From Desulfurococcaceae archaeon (lineage in GTDB: Archaea; Thermoproteota; Thermoprotei_A; Sulfolobales; Desulfurococcaceae), in assembly GCA_038845865.1 (NCBI GenBank), contig JAWBQJ010000001.1, positions 310,001 to 374,000 on the forward strand: a stretch of 64,000 nt of DNA. Direction: 5' to 3'. The position numbers and the translations under genes were made by a program. The first letter of the stretch is position 1; each line of letters opens with the position of its first letter. Positions 1-8,361 of the stretch are shown piece by piece. The notes under the pieces are model-generated. The model was given only the letters and a program-made list of their open reading frames with translations, had not been told where the DNA came from and did no database searches.

Positions 1-868
1 CCTTGCACCCGGCTAGCGTCTTCGTTAAGAACCTTGCAGGAAGCGGATATAAAAGGCCTAGCTTAACGATTCTCGCGTTTAAACCACGTTCTACTGCAAT
101 CTCCTTCACGTAGTTATACGCTACACCCTCCGTAACCACACAGACATCGCCGGATCCCTCGACCTTGTTTAGGTCGTACTTTTCCGCCGCTATCTCCACG
201 CGCGCCAGCTGGTCGTCAAGCCATTTATGCCTTTCAAGGTTCCACTTCATGCCGGCTCTCACAAACCTGGGAGGGTTTTTTGTGAACCTGGGCTCCCGGT
301 TCAGCCTCCTCACCTCGCCGAGCACTACGTCTCCCACAGCGTGGTTTACCCTCGTGGTAGTCCTCAGTATTACAGGTAAGCTCAACTCTTCGCTTAGATC
401 AAAGGCTATCTTGGTATAGTCCTTGGCCTCCTGGGGGCTTGATGGCGAGATCATCGGTAACTTAGCCAATTTCGCGTACCACCTACTGTCCTGCTCGGTT
501 TGCGTGGTGTGGGGTCCCGGATCGTCGGCGACCAGTACTACGAGGCCGCCGTCCACGCCGGAGTATGCCGCGGAAAGAACAGGATCTGACGCCACGTTTA
601 GGCCCGGTGCTTTCATGGTTGCCATAGCTCGTAGCCCGGTAATTGCAACCCCATAAGCTACCTCGAATGCAACGCGCTCGTTTACTGCCCACTCTACGTA
701 CATGTCAACAAGGTGACTACTGTACCTTTGAAGAGCCATTATAACTTCGCTAGAAGGCGTACCGGGGTACCCGGTAACAACCTTCGTGCCCGCTTCTATG
801 ATACCACGCGCAATGGCCTCGTTACCCATTAGGGCGAGCCTGGTTCCCGGGGGCGCCAGGAGGCTCAT
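1..868 (-). CDS. iorA: Indolepyruvate:ferredoxin oxidoreductase alpha subunit, C-terminus cut by window edge
   Basis: Thiamine-diphosphate subunit of the enzyme that oxidatively decarboxylates aryl pyruvates (from Trp, Phe, Tyr) to aryl-CoA while reducing ferredoxin in anaerobic archaea. The first 289 residues are visible. The N-terminal region reads VTGYPGTPSSEV, followed by EWAVNE, the conserved glutamate region of the pyrimidine-binding domain, and ATMKAPGLNVASDP, all typical of IorA. The ATG at 868 follows a GGTG site, and a TATA-like element (CATATATAG on the minus strand, near 885-895) lies upstream. The reading frame runs off the left edge, so the ferredoxin-like C-terminal domain and any iorB partner are outside the window. 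Family is clear; substrate range is not shown by sequence. Confidence 0.9.
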   Translation of the reverse strand, partial: MSLLAPPGTRLALMGNEAIARGIIEAGTKVVTGYPGTPSSEVIMALQRYSSHLVDMYVEWAVNERVAFEVAYGVAITGLRAMATMKAPGLNVASDPVLSAAYSGVDGGLVVLVADDPGPHTTQTEQDSRWYAKLAKLPMISPSSPQEAKDYTKIAFDLSEELSLPVILRTTTRVNHAVGDVVLGEVRRLNREPRFTKNPPRFVRAGMKWNLERHKWLDDQLARVEIAAEKYDLNKVEGSGDVCVVTEGVAYNYVKEIAVERGLNARIVKLGLLYPLPARFLTKTLAGCK

Positions 869-932
869 TTAGTGAGCACCACTAGCCTATATATGGGCTA
901 AACCTAAAAACGGTATTTCACGCTATTACGCA

Positions 933-1220
933 CTACCGGCTACCCTTAGATGCCTCAGACTGCTTAGCCTCCTCTTCAAGCTTCTTCAACTCTTCCTCGA
1001 TCTCCCTTTCTATTTCTTCAATAGGTTTGGGCGGAGGTGTCGTGGCAAGCGTGTAACCAATCCACCCCAGTATGCCGAAAACGGCGACTACTGCAACTAT
1101 GAGAGTTAACTTCGTTAACCAGACCCAGAAATCGCCAAAGAGCATTAACCACGCGTACGCGACGATCACGACTATGGATATTGCTACGAGCAGCCACCCT
1201 ATCAGCTGATCTCTACTCAT
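933..1220 (-). CDS. Small two-helix membrane protein with acidic/basic C-terminal tail
   Basis: Unrecognised protein of about 95 residues. It has two hydrophobic segments (roughly residues 7-28 and 36-57 of the short form) and then a highly charged Glu/Lys tail (EEIEREIEEELKKLEEEAK) that should be cytosolic and alpha-helical. Two in-frame ATGs exist; I chose the inner one (1220) because a GGTGA ribosome site sits 9 nt before it but abuts the outer one (1229). It lies downstream of the S27e gene on the same strand, but a TATA-like TTTATAAA near 1275-1285 suggests its own promoter. Function unknown; it might be a small membrane-associated scaffold. Confidence 0.6.
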   Translation of the reverse strand: MSRDQLIGWLLVAISIVVIVAYAWLMLFGDFWVWLTKLTLIVAVVAVFGILGWIGYTLATTPPPKPIEEIEREIEEELKKLEEEAKQSEASKGSR

Positions 1221-1293
1221 AAATGACATTCACCTGTGTTCAAGGAAACTCTGAGAACACATGGGCGTAATAAACTTTATAAATGAACGTTTA

Positions 1294-1494
1294 CTAACCG
1301 AGCTCGGCAACGATCTCTGCGTTAACGATCCTCGCCTTACCCCCGGTAGGTTCAACGAGCTGTGTTCCACAAACCTTGCACTTTCCGGGAAAGGTAGCGT
1401 GGTCGAAGACTACATTTTCAGCACCGCAGTTTTTGCAGACTACCTTGTAGAACCTGCTCTTGGGCATTGGTATAAGTAGCTTTCTCTTCTTCAC
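1294..1494 (-). CDS. rps27e: Small ribosomal subunit protein eS27 (S27e)
   Basis: Zinc-binding ribosomal protein of the small subunit, found in archaea and eukaryotes. The 66-residue length is normal for archaeal S27e. Two CXXC pairs (CKNC and CKVC) form a C4 zinc ribbon, and the stretch around VVFDHATFPGKC is a family hallmark. It starts with GTG, whose G is also the last base of the TAG stop of the L44e gene (1-nt overlap), so the two are translationally coupled, an arrangement common in archaea. Identification is secure. Confidence 0.95.
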   Translation of the reverse strand: MKKRKLLIPMPKSRFYKVVCKNCGAENVVFDHATFPGKCKVCGTQLVEPTGGKARIVNAEIVAELG

Positions 1495-1784
1495 TATTTA
1501 GCCACCTCCACGAGCTCGGCCTTCTTCAGCCTAATGCCTCTTCTGTGCACTATGTAACTGCACTTATTGCATTTAAGTTTTAAGACGACTTTCTTGGTTG
1601 TCTTTGCAAACCTCTTCTGCTCGGGCTTTCTCTTGGATCCGTAACCCCTCTTTTTCCTCTCGTACCTTCTCTCACCTTCGGCAATGCCCCTCCTCTTACC
1701 GTGCTTGTATATCGTTACTGAGTGCTCTGTGTGTGCTCGACATCTCGGGCAGTAGGTCACTATAACTTTGGGGTATTTCGCCAC
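1494..1784 (-). CDS. rpl44e: Large ribosomal subunit protein eL42 (L44e)
   Basis: Zinc-binding protein of the large subunit near the tRNA E site. The sequence has CPRC near the N-terminus and CNKC near the C-terminus, the two halves of the C4 zinc site, with the basic segment KKRGYGSKRKPEQKRFAKTTKK between them (positions about 45-66). I place the start at GTG 1784, not ATG 1799: an AGGTG ribosome site lies 6 nt before the GTG, and this gives the usual short archaeal N-terminus leading into TYCPRC. It forms an operon with S27e (1-nt overlap). Identification is secure; only the start is a judgement. Confidence 0.93.
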   Translation of the reverse strand: MAKYPKVIVTYCPRCRAHTEHSVTIYKHGKRRGIAEGERRYERKKRGYGSKRKPEQKRFAKTTKKVVLKLKCNKCSYIVHRRGIRLKKAELVEVAK

Positions 1785-1823
1785 GGTAAACACCTGCATA
1801 TAGCGCTACTGCACTAGTTTAAG

Positions 1824-2351
1824 CTAGAGTTTTGAGTGTTTTAAACCTAACGCGTAAGCAACCACGTTTGTTAAAACGTGGAGGGCGAGGATCAAGAGTA
1901 GCGTTGTGACCACATAAAGAGGCCTTAACACGACGTCCCCGATGCCCAGTAAGTAGTAATACGCCGTTACAGCAAGCGCGAAATCCCACTGGTCGAGTAG
2001 GGGCGCGGGATCTCCGGGTTTGATGCTAAGTCTTCGCTTAATAAACGCCCCTAGGAGGTCTCCTAGAAGAGCAGAGAAGCCAGCACCTAGGGCTAACAAC
2101 GGGGTTAGGGGCTCGCCTAAGAACGCTCCTATGCAGGAGCCGGCAATATAAGCCCCGATGACGCCCAGGAGCAGCCCTTCCCACGTCTTGTTTTTCCCAA
2201 AAATGGGCTTATTGTCGACGAAGAGCTTGCCTCCGTCAATTGGCTTGGTCCCTCCAATCAGGACGGGGAAGGCGTTTGCGATCATTGGGGGTAGGTAGTA
2301 CCTCAGTACCCACAGTAAGTAGTCTTCGGGTTCAATCAAGCCATTCGACAC
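1824..2351 (-). CDS. carS: CDP-archaeol synthase (CDP-2,3-bis-O-geranylgeranyl-sn-glycerol synthase)
   Basis: Membrane enzyme that activates digeranylgeranylglyceryl phosphate with CTP to give CDP-archaeol, the branch point to archaeal phospholipids. The 175-residue protein has about five hydrophobic segments and the family motifs: ANAFPVLIGG followed by the polar GKNKTWEGLLLG loop and the GDLLGAFIKRR ... LDQWDF block. It overlaps the end of the upstream RadB-like gene by 20 nt, so the two are co-transcribed, with L44e/S27e probably following in the same transcript. CarS with ribosomal genes is a common archaeal neighbourhood. Strong family match. Confidence 0.92.
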   Translation of the reverse strand: MSNGLIEPEDYLLWVLRYYLPPMIANAFPVLIGGTKPIDGGKLFVDNKPIFGKNKTWEGLLLGVIGAYIAGSCIGAFLGEPLTPLLALGAGFSALLGDLLGAFIKRRLSIKPGDPAPLLDQWDFALAVTAYYYLLGIGDVVLRPLYVVTTLLLILALHVLTNVVAYALGLKHSKL

Positions 2352-2946
2352 CAGTTTCCGTTATTTTGAAGGAAAGTTTATTAAAGCTCGCTGGAACGGG
2401 GGTTTTCGCGGGCTTAATGTACCTTCTACCGGCTTCTTCGGTGAAGACCCCTATGACGGTGTCGAAGTAGTAATCCATGATCCTCGATCCGGATGCCTCT
2501 AAGTCCCCCCTCTCCCCCACTCTAACCTGTGCGGTGGCGAAGAGCTTTCCCCTGTGCCCCGCTACCGCTTCAAGCAGCAAGCTGATGATAAAAACCTGCT
2601 TTGTGAGAGCGCTTTCTCTAAGCGCCTCTACGCGGAATAGTGCATTTATACTATCGACGAAAACGAAGACCGGTCTTAGCAGGTATGTTGCGATGGCTAG
2701 TCTTAAGAGGGTATCCATGTCGTATGCTTCGGCGAACAGCGCTTTCTCGTACTTTTCCGGGTTTTTTGCAACTCTCTCGTAGTGGAGGGTCTCTTCAGTT
2801 GATATGTAAACGCAGTCGTGAAACCTACACACGTTGCTGGCAATGGCTAATAAGAGGGTGGTTTTGCCAGCGCCTGCAGGGCCGTAGAAAAGTACCGCCG
2901 TCGAGGGCTCGATCACGCCGTCTAGTAACCTGTGACCACTGTACAC
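2332..2946 (-). CDS. radB: RadB-like RecA-superfamily ATPase
   Basis: Short RecA/RadA-fold ATPase (204 residues) without the N-terminal DNA-binding domain of RadA, the form called RadB, thought to help recombinational repair and RadA/Hjc function. Walker A is YGPAGAGKTT (residues 21-30) and Walker B is VFVFVDS (93-99), followed by an SINALFR stretch. The glutamate pair STEE (49-52) fits the RecA catalytic region. The start is the GTG at 2946. A TATA-like element (CTTATATA on the minus strand, about 2949-2956) is unusually close, so the true start could be the GTG at 2916. A KaiC-like role cannot be excluded. Confidence 0.75.
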   Translation of the reverse strand: MYSGHRLLDGVIEPSTAVLFYGPAGAGKTTLLLAIASNVCRFHDCVYISTEETLHYERVAKNPEKYEKALFAEAYDMDTLLRLAIATYLLRPVFVFVDSINALFRVEALRESALTKQVFIISLLLEAVAGHRGKLFATAQVRVGERGDLEASGSRIMDYYFDTVIGVFTEEAGRRYIKPAKTPVPASFNKLSFKITETGVEWLD

Positions 2947-3021
2947 GTCGTATATAAGCTATCACCAAGACAATCTAATAATGACGAGGAGCTTATAGCT
3001 AGAAGCAACGGTCGGTGCGTT

Positions 3022-3669
3022 TTGCAAAGGAGATTACTAGTACTGGCAGTATACGATCCGAAGTGGTTCATGCAGGCCATAAAACTGGCTAAACGACGCG
3101 GTATCGCGTTCAGCTATTACTACCCGGGAGAAGACCTGCCTCGGGGGAGCGTTGTCTATACAGATTTTGAGTACATTTTAGGGGAACTTGAGGGTAGGAA
3201 GGACTTGTTGATAATATACGATCCGCAGAGAAGCTGTAAAAAGCTGGAAGAGGCCATACTAGCGTCCATGTACAGTAGTGGTTATAGAAGCGTGATCGTC
3301 GGCGTAGATCCCGGTGATGTACTCAGCTACGTCATTCTCGGAGACGACTACCTCCTGCTTTACGGTGAAGGCGGGTTAAAAGACCTTGACGAGGACTTTA
3401 ACTACGTACTGAGCTGCGTTCCGCACGATGAGATCAGGGTTAAGGTCGGCACGGGTCACAAGTGCGGCGAAGTTGTAGAGTACATTAAGAAGAAGTACGT
3501 TAACATCCCACTAGAGCTAGTTGACGAGACGAGCACATCTCCGAGTAGAAGTAGGATAGACGAAGTAGTTCACTCTGCAAGGAGATTACGCGGCCTCAAA
3601 CCCTTCAGGCACAAAGACATATATGCAGCCTATAGGATAGCGCTGAGTAAGGGCGTAGAGGTGCTGTAG
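3022..3669 (+). CDS. Predicted RNase H-fold (RuvC/YqgF-like) protein, crenarchaeal
   Basis: About 215 residues, not a family I can name with certainty. The pattern suggests an RNase H/RuvC fold: VIVGVDPGD as the first acidic strand, ELVDETSTS like the VDE-TS signature of YqgF, and a C-terminal HKDIYAAYRIAL where YqgF/RuvC proteins carry the last Asp in an Asp-x2-Ala-Ala helix. I infer a possible nuclease acting on DNA or RNA junctions. The frame is open back to GTG 2932, but TTG 3022 is preferred because GGTG ends 4 nt before it, and this avoids overlap with the divergent RadB-like gene. It sits 5 nt before the Clp1-type RNA kinase gene, so the two probably form an operon. Confidence 0.6.
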   Translation: MQRRLLVLAVYDPKWFMQAIKLAKRRGIAFSYYYPGEDLPRGSVVYTDFEYILGELEGRKDLLIIYDPQRSCKKLEEAILASMYSSGYRSVIVGVDPGDVLSYVILGDDYLLLYGEGGLKDLDEDFNYVLSCVPHDEIRVKVGTGHKCGEVVEYIKKKYVNIPLELVDETSTSPSRSRIDEVVHSARRLRGLKPFRHKDIYAAYRIALSKGVEVL

Positions 3670-3674
3670 TAGAA

Positions 3675-4916
3675 ATGCCCATCCTGAAACTAGCGAAGGA
3701 TGAGGCGGTTAAGCTGTACGGTCCAATGTCTGTAGTGGTCAGAAACGGCTGTATAGATGTCCAGGGAAAGCTCGCCTGCACCGGTGAGAAATTCATTATA
3801 CACAAGGCTAGGAACTACGTCGCAGAGGCCGTGGACAGCTGCGAACTCGAGGTCGCGATGATCAACGATTCGCAGATACAGACGCTGGATTCCTCCGACC
3901 CCTACCGAGTGAAGAAAAACATCGCGCGGGAGATCGCGAAACGCGGATTTAATCGCGTAGTGGTAGTGGGTTGCGTAGACTGCGGTAAGACCTCCTTTAC
4001 CACTGTGCTTTACAACACTCTATTAGCGTGCGGGCGCAAACCCGTAGTTATTGACGGGGACGTAGGGCAGGCGGACATAGGTCCCCCGGGATTCGTGTCG
4101 GCGGGCTACTCCGAGAAGCCCGTGTACTGGATTAACGAGTTAAGGCCCCTAATTATGAGGTTTATAGGTGACATAAAGCCCCAGGGCTACACGCAGATCA
4201 TTGTAAACGAGATTGTGAGACTAGTCGAGGTAGCTGAGGGGGAAGGCTTCGACAGCGTAGTGGTGGATACTGATGGCTGGGTAAGAGACGAGCACGGAAT
4301 ACTGCACAAAAATACGCTGGTAGAGGCCTTGAAACCGGACGCGGTGGTGGTTCTCGGTGAAGAACTGGGTGGCTACTTCACGCGTTTTAGGAAGCTAGGA
4401 ATCGCTGTCTACGAGGTTCAAGCCCCAGTATATAGGAAAGTAAGAAGTCGCGAGGAACGGAGAGTACTGAGAAGCCTAAGATACCGCGAGTTCCTTGAAG
4501 GCGCCCAGGTGGTAAGGGTAAAAATGGACAACGTTCTGATCGAGGGTTGTAGTGTGTTCCACGGCCTAGAGGTAGACACGTCTAGTGTGTCGAACTTCAT
4601 AGAAGGCAGGGTAGTCTACGCCTCCAAGCTACCCGGCGTCCTCAACGTCTATGGCATAGTTAAGAGCTACCAAGGCGATGAGCTAAAGAAGCTGGGCTAC
4701 GAGAAAGTCCGAGTATACAATCAAGGCTTTGAGAAGGGCTTGTACTGCGCAGTCGGTTCGTTGAACGGCCCCGAATACCCCTGCTTAGTTGAGAAATTCG
4801 ACTTTGAATCTCGCGAGGTGGTTTTAAGAACAAGGTATACAGGTAAAATAGACGTGTTGAGGCTGTCTAGAATGAAGCTCACCCCTGAGTATTTAGAGGA
4901 GTATCTCGAGGTGTAG
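3675..4916 (+). CDS. Polyribonucleotide 5'-hydroxyl-kinase (Clp1/Nol9/Grc3 family)
   Basis: P-loop kinase that phosphorylates 5'-OH ends of RNA (and DNA), with eukaryotic relatives in tRNA splicing, mRNA 3' processing and rRNA maturation. Walker A is GCVDCGKTS (about residues 99-107), and the diagnostic IDGDVGQADIGPPG block lies near 125-138. An N-terminal beta-rich domain and a C-terminal domain of about 150 residues match the archaeal enzymes (length 413). It follows the RNase H-fold gene by 5 nt and precedes the UbiD gene by 3 nt, so it may be transcribed with the isoprenoid genes although functionally unrelated. It may act on intron-containing tRNA halves such as those of the tRNA-Met in this window. 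Confidence 0.88.
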   Translation: MPILKLAKDEAVKLYGPMSVVVRNGCIDVQGKLACTGEKFIIHKARNYVAEAVDSCELEVAMINDSQIQTLDSSDPYRVKKNIAREIAKRGFNRVVVVGCVDCGKTSFTTVLYNTLLACGRKPVVIDGDVGQADIGPPGFVSAGYSEKPVYWINELRPLIMRFIGDIKPQGYTQIIVNEIVRLVEVAEGEGFDSVVVDTDGWVRDEHGILHKNTLVEALKPDAVVVLGEELGGYFTRFRKLGIAVYEVQAPVYRKVRSREERRVLRSLRYREFLEGAQVVRVKMDNVLIEGCSVFHGLEVDTSSVSNFIEGRVVYASKLPGVLNVYGIVKSYQGDELKKLGYEKVRVYNQGFEKGLYCAVGSLNGPEYPCLVEKFDFESREVVLRTRYTGKIDVLRLSRMKLTPEYLEEYLEV

Positions 4917-4919
4917 GCA

Positions 4920-6206
4920 TTGGAGCTGGAGTACCTCAAAAAAACAGCATCACGGATGGGCAAGCGCGTAATTGAGCATGGCCTCATAGAGCGCGAATAC
5001 GATGTTACCAGGATTAGTTATATGAACAGAGATGCCCTGGTTTTCTTTAAGGTCAAGGAGCTGGAAGATGTAGTGTTATTTTCTAATCTCCTGTCAACGC
5101 GTAAGGACATTATTTCACTCCTAGGCGTTAATAGCCTGGAAGAAGCGTATCTGGCGGTCGAAAGGGCTCAGCAAACTCCTACATCACTCGAACAGGTGAA
5201 CTTCAAGGACTACTTCGATGAGGTTGAAGTAGACCTTTCGAGGCTACCATTTTTAAAGTTTTACAGGGAAGACGGGGGTTACTATTTAACCAGTTCAGTG
5301 TACATAGTGTGCCACGAATCTACGTGTAATGCGAGTTATCACAGAACGATGTACTTATCCAAAAATAGAGTAGTTCTAAGAGTAGTACCGCGGCATTTAT
5401 ACCACATCATCTCGAAGTTTTTCGAGGAAGGTAGGGACGCACCAGTAGCGCTGGTCCTCGGGCTCGACCCCTACCACGAAATGGCAGCTGCCACGAGCCC
5501 TCCACTAGGTATTTTCGAGGTAGGGGTTGGTGCATCCCTAGGTGGTGAACGAAAGGTTGCTAGAACTCCAAAATACGGTATTCCCGTACCCGCGAACGCG
5601 AGCATTGTTATCGAAGGAGTCATCCCCAGAGGCGAGAGGGCCCTTGAAGGCCCCTTCGTAGACATGTTAATGCTGGTGGACGGGGCCCGTGAGCAACCAA
5701 TCTTCATCGCGGAGAGCATGTACCTGTCGAGAAGGCGCCCTCTGCTGGTTCACGCGATCGTGCCGGGCCTCTGGGAACACCAGCTATTCATGGGATTTCC
5801 CCGAGAAGCGCACATGTACATAGAACTAAAGCGAGTATTACCGTGCGTTAAGGCTGTCAGGTTGACGGAAGGGGGATCCATGTGGTTGCATGGAGTCGTG
5901 TCTATTAGCAAGGAGTGCTCGGAGGGTGATGCGAAGTTAGCCGCGCTTGTTGCGATCTCCGGGCACCCGAGTATTAAGCACTTAGTTATAGTGGACGATG
6001 ACATTGATGTGGATGACTTGGAAGACGTTGAATGGGCGATAGCTACTAGGGTTAAAGGCGGAAGCGACGTACTCGTCTTGAGAGATGTGCGGGGAAGTAC
6101 TCTTGAGCCTAGAAGCAGGGAGGGCGTTGGGGACAAGGTAGTGGTAGTAGCTATAACACCCAGAAACGAGCCCTACGACAAGTATAGGCGCGCGGAGATA
6201 CCGTAA
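4920..6206 (+). CDS. UbiD-family decarboxylase, probably anhydromevalonate phosphate decarboxylase
   Basis: A 428-residue member of the prenylated-FMN-dependent UbiD family. Family signs are the PFLKFYREDGGYYLTSSVY region, SYHRTMYLS, and the metal/prFMN-binding core around GVGASLGGERKVARTPKYG ... ERALEGPFVDML. TTG is the start, 3 nt behind the RNA-kinase stop. Directly after it come both subunits of aconitase X. In Aeropyrum pernix such a UbiD protein decarboxylates trans-anhydromevalonate 5-phosphate to isopentenyl phosphate after aconitase X (phosphomevalonate dehydratase) makes it (published archaeal mevalonate pathway). The neighbourhood strongly supports that role here. The prFMN-making UbiX is not in the window. 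Confidence 0.85.
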   Translation: MELEYLKKTASRMGKRVIEHGLIEREYDVTRISYMNRDALVFFKVKELEDVVLFSNLLSTRKDIISLLGVNSLEEAYLAVERAQQTPTSLEQVNFKDYFDEVEVDLSRLPFLKFYREDGGYYLTSSVYIVCHESTCNASYHRTMYLSKNRVVLRVVPRHLYHIISKFFEEGRDAPVALVLGLDPYHEMAAATSPPLGIFEVGVGASLGGERKVARTPKYGIPVPANASIVIEGVIPRGERALEGPFVDMLMLVDGAREQPIFIAESMYLSRRRPLLVHAIVPGLWEHQLFMGFPREAHMYIELKRVLPCVKAVRLTEGGSMWLHGVVSISKECSEGDAKLAALVAISGHPSIKHLVIVDDDIDVDDLEDVEWAIATRVKGGSDVLVLRDVRGSTLEPRSREGVGDKVVVVAITPRNEPYDKYRRAEIP

Positions 6207-7384
6207 TGTACCTCACCGAAGAGCAGGAGAGAATACTACAAGGCGAGTACGGGTGGGCTGCCGCCAAGGCGCTAGAGCTTATAGTTAAGGTGGGCGATGC
6301 TGTCGGTGCTCGAGAACTCGTCGAGATAAAGCACGCCCACGTATCAGGAATATCGTACTCTAACATCGGCAAGTACGGGCTAGAGTTCATACGGGACTTC
6401 TACGGGAAAGGGGGCAGGGCGAAGGTGTACACAACAATAAACCCGGGTTGCTTAGACTACTCCGGGCTGTCTAGAATTGTAGAGAACAGGTACGTGGAGG
6501 AGCAGCGCAAAATAGACGAGGCTCTGATCGGGATGGGGTTCAAACCCGTGCTCACCTGCATTCCATATTACTACAGACCCCCTACAGCGGGCGAGCACCT
6601 GGCATGGGGGGAAAGCAGCGCCGTAATATATGCCAACTCCTTTTTCGGAGCCTACACTAATAGGGAAGGCGGCCCAGTAGCGCTTGCTGCATCCATAGTC
6701 GGGTACACGTACAAGGCCGGGCTACACCTAGACGAGAACAGAGTTGCCAGGGTAAAGGTAGAGGTGCCTGTGAAATTACTACACCTACCGGCTGGAGCTC
6801 TAGGCCTGTGGATTGGAGAGTTCGTTAATGAAGTGCCTTACGTCGTCGGGCTCAAGAACATTGATATCAGTGAGCTTAAAGCGCTCCTAGCTTCCATGGC
6901 TTCCACCGGGAGTCACGCACTCGCGGTGTTAGAGGGTATTACGCCACGTAACACATACCGCCTCGAGCTGGAAGACAGGGTTACAGTAGAGGAAGACCTG
7001 CTAGAAAATTACCTAGGCGATGACTTATCGGGCGACGACAAAGTATTAGGCTACATTGGCTGTCCGCATGTACACCCGGTGGAGCTACTCGTAGTAATTA
7101 AATTACTGGGAAAGTACGGTCGCCCTAAAAGAGGAAAGCTACTAGTTACGGTTCCACGAGAGTACGTGTCCAAGTTCCGGGGTATCATTTACGAGCTTAA
7201 AGCACGTGGCGTTGATGTGGCTGCAGGTACCTGTCCCGTCGTTTCACGCCTTCGTGAGAGGTTTGACGCAGTGGTCACTAATAGCGGTAAAGCAGCGTTT
7301 TACATTAAGAAAGTATACGGTGTTAGGGTAAGGCTCGCTAAGCTAGAGGGGGTCGTAAAGTATGTATGCGGGAGTAAGGGTTAG
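6206..7384 (+). CDS. Aconitase X large subunit, probable phosphomevalonate dehydratase large subunit
   Basis: A 392-residue catalytic subunit of an aconitase-X type enzyme. It should hold a [4Fe-4S] cluster and remove water from 5-phosphomevalonate to form trans-anhydromevalonate phosphate. Recognisable blocks are KHAHVSGISYSNIGKYG, TTINPGCLDYSG (Cys near residue 82), LTCIPYYYRPP (Cys near 118), and GEHLAWGESSAVIYANS followed by GAYTNREGGP. A late TCPV cysteine is the expected third cluster ligand. The ATG overlaps the UbiD stop by 1 nt (TAATG), and the small subunit overlaps its end by 23 nt, giving tight translational coupling of the three isoprenoid genes. Confidence 0.9.
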   Translation: MYLTEEQERILQGEYGWAAAKALELIVKVGDAVGARELVEIKHAHVSGISYSNIGKYGLEFIRDFYGKGGRAKVYTTINPGCLDYSGLSRIVENRYVEEQRKIDEALIGMGFKPVLTCIPYYYRPPTAGEHLAWGESSAVIYANSFFGAYTNREGGPVALAASIVGYTYKAGLHLDENRVARVKVEVPVKLLHLPAGALGLWIGEFVNEVPYVVGLKNIDISELKALLASMASTGSHALAVLEGITPRNTYRLELEDRVTVEEDLLENYLGDDLSGDDKVLGYIGCPHVHPVELLVVIKLLGKYGRPKRGKLLVTVPREYVSKFRGIIYELKARGVDVAAGTCPVVSRLRERFDAVVTNSGKAAFYIKKVYGVRVRLAKLEGVVKYVCGSKG

Positions 7385-7760
7385 GGTAAAGCCGATCATC
7401 CCGGGGGAGTGTAAAGGCAGTCTTTTAATACTAGATCGTCACATAAGCTTTTTCGGCGAAGTGGACCCCGAAACGGGATGTTTGAAGGAGGGAGATATAG
7501 ACATCTGCATTGACGGCAAAGTACTCGCTTTTAGGGGTAGCCGGGGTAGCACAGTCGGCCCATACGTCCTTTACGCCTTGAAGAAAAATGCGAAGGCGCC
7601 GTTGTGCATGCTAGTTGAAGAGGTGGAGCCCATGCTCGTAGCCGGGTGCGTTCTCGGGGATATACCGCTATATGTCGTTGAACCTTTTTCGGTGCTTTCT
7701 GGGATTCCTGATGGAGCGCACGTAGAAGTCAGGGAGGGGGAGCTCTATGTACGCTGGTAG
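7362..7760 (+). CDS. Aconitase X small (swivel) subunit, probable phosphomevalonate dehydratase small subunit
   Basis: A 132-residue swivelling-domain subunit of aconitase X. It carries the family patterns FFGEVDPETGCLKEGD, FRGSRGSTVGPYVLYAL (the RGS serine loop next to the active site) and AGCVLGDIPLYVV. It completes the active site with the large subunit encoded just upstream. The first ATG (7362) lies inside the last codons of the large-subunit gene, and the 3' end overlaps thymidylate kinase by 14 nt. The split two-gene form is normal in archaea; many bacteria carry a fused single protein. Strong identification. Confidence 0.88.
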   Translation: MYAGVRVRVKPIIPGECKGSLLILDRHISFFGEVDPETGCLKEGDIDICIDGKVLAFRGSRGSTVGPYVLYALKKNAKAPLCMLVEEVEPMLVAGCVLGDIPLYVVEPFSVLSGIPDGAHVEVREGELYVRW

Positions 7761-8361
7761 TGGACTATTCGTAGTACTAGAGGGTATTGATGGCTCCGGT
7801 AAGACGACGGTAGCTAGCATGCTAGTGGAAAAGCTCAGTAAATTGGGCTATAGCGTTGCCTACACGTACGAACCAACGGACTCCGAGGTGGTTACCTTAA
7901 TGAAGACGAAGTACAGGGATCTCCGTGACCCCTACATAGATGCACTGACGTTTGCACTAGACAGGCTACTACACGTCAAGATCACGATAAAACCTCTTTT
8001 AGAGAAGGGCTACGTAGTAGTCTCGGACAGGTACTTCTACAGTAGCGCTGCGTACCAGTCAGCGTGCGGTGCACCGTTAGAATGGGTATTGGAGGTCAAT
8101 GCATGGGCGTTGAAGCCGGATATCGCCGTTTACCTCGACGTAGAGCCCGAGCTAGCATTGAAAAGGAAGCTCGGCTCTTCTTCCCGCTTCCCGGAGTTCG
8201 AGGAGGTGCTACTCTTACGGAGGGTTCGCGAGGCGTACTTGGAGCTCGTCAAGCGCGGTCTACTAATTAAAGTTGACGCTTCCAGGAGCGTAGAAGAGGT
8301 CTACAGCGACGTTGAAGGCGCCGTTCTAGGAGCGTTAAGATCAAGGGCTACTTCTTGGTAG
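7747..8361 (+). CDS. tmk: Thymidylate kinase (dTMP kinase)
   Basis: Phosphorylates dTMP to dTDP in dTTP synthesis. The 204-residue protein has the P-loop LEGIDGSGKTT (residues 11-21), the DRYFYSS motif of the base-binding region, TYEPTDSE after the second strand and YLDVEPELALKR near the lid. The lid segment is short (KLGSSSRFPEF). It overlaps the aconitase-X small subunit gene by 14 nt, so it belongs to the same transcript as the isoprenoid genes without an obvious functional link. Its 3' end also overlaps the convergent UPF0148 gene by 14 bp. Confidence 0.93.
   Translation: MYAGSGLFVVLEGIDGSGKTTVASMLVEKLSKLGYSVAYTYEPTDSEVVTLMKTKYRDLRDPYIDALTFALDRLLHVKITIKPLLEKGYVVVSDRYFYSSAAYQSACGAPLEWVLEVNAWALKPDIAVYLDVEPELALKRKLGSSSRFPEFEEVLLLRRVREAYLELVKRGLLIKVDASRSVEEVYSDVEGAVLGALRSRATSW

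Noticed and set aside
1261-1479. Plus-strand frame of 72 codons
   Set aside because: It is antisense to the secure S27e gene and has no ribosome site.
2932-3021. Longer start of the RNase H-fold gene at GTG 2932
   Set aside because: It would overlap the start of the divergent RadB-like gene and its TATA element; TTG 3022 has a GGTG site.
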